A stretch of 64,000 nucleotides of DNA from Sanderia malayensis. Taxonomy: Eukaryota > Cnidaria > Scyphozoa > Semaeostomeae > Pelagiidae. Position numbers and translations under genes: made by a program. This document shows, in pieces, positions 61,879 to 64,000 of the stretch (its first letter is position 1; every line of letters begins with the position of its first letter). The notes beneath the pieces are model-generated. The model was not told the DNA's origin. It worked only from the letters and a program-made list of their open reading frames with translations, and searched no databases. The DNA lies in contig RQOL01000658.1 of the NCBI GenBank assembly GCA_013076295.1, forward strand, positions 558,001-622,000, in the 5' to 3' direction.

Positions 61879-63893
61879 TGGAACAAGTGTCCAATCATAT
61901 CCTGAGATTTAAAATTATACAGTTATATAGTTGCGAAATTCAAAAGTCATAGTTCCTAGTTAGCTCACCATAAACATTAAATTACTATCACAGACTAATG
62001 ATAAAAACAATAATTAAAGCTACTGCTAAAATACTAGCTTGTTACAAAACTGCTGTCACAAAACGCCCCGGAAATTGTGCGCAAAATGTTTGGAAATGGC
62101 ATGAAAATTTGTTCCTCAGTTTCCGAGATCTAGCACGCGTGTAAATTTGAGAAAAATGGACCTGGGTCTATCTATTCTTTAGTACAAGAAAGAGCACATG
62201 GTAAACGTTGAGTCATATCCTGGTAAGCCTGTTGGCCTGTTTTGGCTGCGACATGTTCCCTAGTCACAAAGCAATTATTAAATCATCTCAGTTTAAACAT
62301 AACGGACCGGTTTTTTGTCTAGGCCGCAAAGATTTGCATCCTTTTGCACGATTCGGTGGATTGTCTAGAAACATATCGCATTTGCTTGAACAAAACATGA
62401 TTTGAATAAGAACAATAATATAATCAAAATGGATACTTATGTGAAAATATTAACAAATATAGCGGTTCCTCTTATTGTCTGCTTGTGTTCTGAGGATATA
62501 TTGATTGTGAAAAGTTCTTAAGCCAAGCGTCTTTACAAGTACACAATTGTTCAGCAAATGTAATATTCTGTCTCAGTTTTTTTAAATGGACGCTGGAATC
62601 AATTGAATAGCAAGGGGAAACACGGCCATAACTTGGTGAATTTGGACAGGAATTATCATAACATTGCTGCATAGAGCAGGATGTCCACGTCGGACAGTTT
62701 ATGGGCCTAAAAGCTAGTCTTAAACTTAGCATGAACAATGAACGAGCTTGTTGTATGCAATATTGTCAAATGTTGTGTTTTCAAATGATCATGCAGAAAT
62801 GAAAAATTGATTGTAAATGTTGCCTTTCTTGTGCAACAGCTAAACATTGCATAACCAACTGAAAACCATAATCGCAACACAGTCGTAAAAAGAGGCGCAT
62901 TTCAAATCATTCTAACCAAGAAGCCGCACCAAACAAACATGAAAATGTAAACATAAAGTGGAACCGCAAGCCTACAACACATATACAGTTTATAATGTAC
63001 GTAATGTAACAAAAAATTGAGCACATGATTTTGAAAAAAACCAGGATATTATTCTTAGCAACCTTCAATATTATACAGGACAAATTAATTTGAAATCGTG
63101 CAAATTCAACGCAAAGCTCGTCTTATAAAACAAGGCAGTGGCACGTATTATAAAGAACGACATGATAAATTATGTTCTGTAGGGTACAGAAAACCATGAT
63201 CTAGCATGAGATGTTTGAGTTAGGGTGGTCTAATAGTACTGTTTAGTTTCTTTCAACAATAAGGTAAAGTTTGAGCTGGTCGAGAGTCGTGAGGATAGGG
63301 TTACTTCGTCTCTCATCCTTGAAAGATTTGTTGAAAAATGACGAATAATTTTCACCGCAAACATAATCCCTTCGAAGGAGATGTGGCTTGTTGTTTGGAC
63401 CATCCTAATCCTTTTAATAAAATCGATTATTCGAAAAATAATTGAAAAGTTCATCTGAAGGACTGGGTGAATGACGCAAATGCCGAAATAATATTTTATA
63501 GTTGCACGAATTGCATGATCTTTCAATGTATAAATGCAATGCGGTGAAAACTAAGTTCGAATTTGCCTAAAATTTCGACCTCAATATCGATCAACTTTGA
63601 GTTAGAATAAAAAATTTGTTTTCAAGAATTCAAAAATATTTGCAATTAAAATTTCAACTTGTAACTTTTACATCATATAAATTTTATATAAAACTATAAA
63701 TTTTATGCAATTGCATCTTCCAAATTTGTCAAAATAGCTCGCAACTCAATGAAAAAGATGAACGTAAAGACTTTTACAAAATCGAAGTGAAGAGAATCAG
63801 AAGTAGCGGAGAGACTATAAAATTGATAATAATAATTACATAAATTACCAATAATAATGAAGGAAAATAAAATAAAAGTTTACCTTCTAAGAC
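61879..63893. other. Upstream of SoxE, no gene recognised
   Basis: SoxE promoter and 5' untranslated sequence are expected at the left end. Short open frames elsewhere (for example 62472-62738 and 63230-63526 on the minus strand) show no domain and no paired splice signals that I trust. Confidence 0.45.
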
Positions 63894-64000
63894 ATTGTTC
63901 ACTGCATTGCTTATGCACGAATCGAAGTCTTTACCGGCTTTTCGACAATCTAGCATGGCTTCTTCAGGGGCATCGACTATGTCTCGCTCGTGATTATTAT
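63894..64000 (-). CDS. Edge of an unidentified minus-strand exon
   Basis: From the window edge a minus-strand frame is open to a donor (GAA G then GTAAAC) at 63894. It reads HERDIVDAPEEAMLDC, then RKAGKDFDSCISNAVNNVLE. The composition looks coding and two Cys are spaced within it. I do not recognise the family. The remaining exons lie outside the window on one side and were not found on the other. Confidence 0.45.

Overview
This is animal nuclear DNA. It is AT-rich, its genes are broken by many short GT-AG introns, and non-autonomous DNA transposons and a tRNA-derived SINE are scattered through it. A T-type calcium channel and a SoxE factor make it a metazoan. The compact gene models next to long gene-poor gaps, and the intronless SoxE coding region, suggest an invertebrate, possibly a cnidarian, but I cannot fix the phylum from the sequence alone.

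Layout. 1-3.9 kb (+): a single-exon NHL beta-propeller gene, then the four-exon gene for ribosomal protein eL38 (RPL38). 4.0-9.9 kb (-): a complete 20-exon gene for translation initiation factor 3 subunit L (EIF3L), convergent with RPL38 and about 215 bp from it. 9.9-28.1 kb: a long stretch with no recognisable protein gene. It holds transposon relics and several splice-flanked segments that could be 5' non-coding exons of the next gene. 28.1-45.4 kb (+): a nearly complete Cav3 (T-type) calcium channel alpha-1 gene of about 29 coding exons. All four pore motifs are readable and give the T-type E-E-D-D selectivity ring; a poly-histidine I-II linker is present, as in vertebrate Cav3. 45.4-50.7 kb: mostly non-coding, with one candidate exon. 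50.6-56.6 kb: a tandem segmental duplication carrying two damaged copies of five exons of endonuclease V (ENDOV), with a possible shared last exon at 57.6 kb. 58.3-59.1 kb: a 332-bp-arm inverted repeat. 60.5-61.9 kb (-): an intronless SoxE gene. 63.9-64.0 kb (-): the edge of an unidentified exon.

The most interesting observation is in the ENDOV duplication. The visible lesion of copy A (a nonsense codon) lies in its fourth visible exon. The lesions of copy B (two indels, loss of a catalytic Glu, loss of a splice acceptor) lie in its first two. Exon phases would allow a transcript to use the first three exons of A and the last two of B, giving an open reading frame. That is inference and needs RNA evidence; no N-terminal ENDOV exon was found.

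The neighbours do not form one pathway. eL38 and eIF3L both belong to translation; the channel, SoxE and ENDOV appear to be independent genes. Exon borders were set by reading splice motifs and protein homology from memory, without alignment software, so single borders may be off by a few bases.
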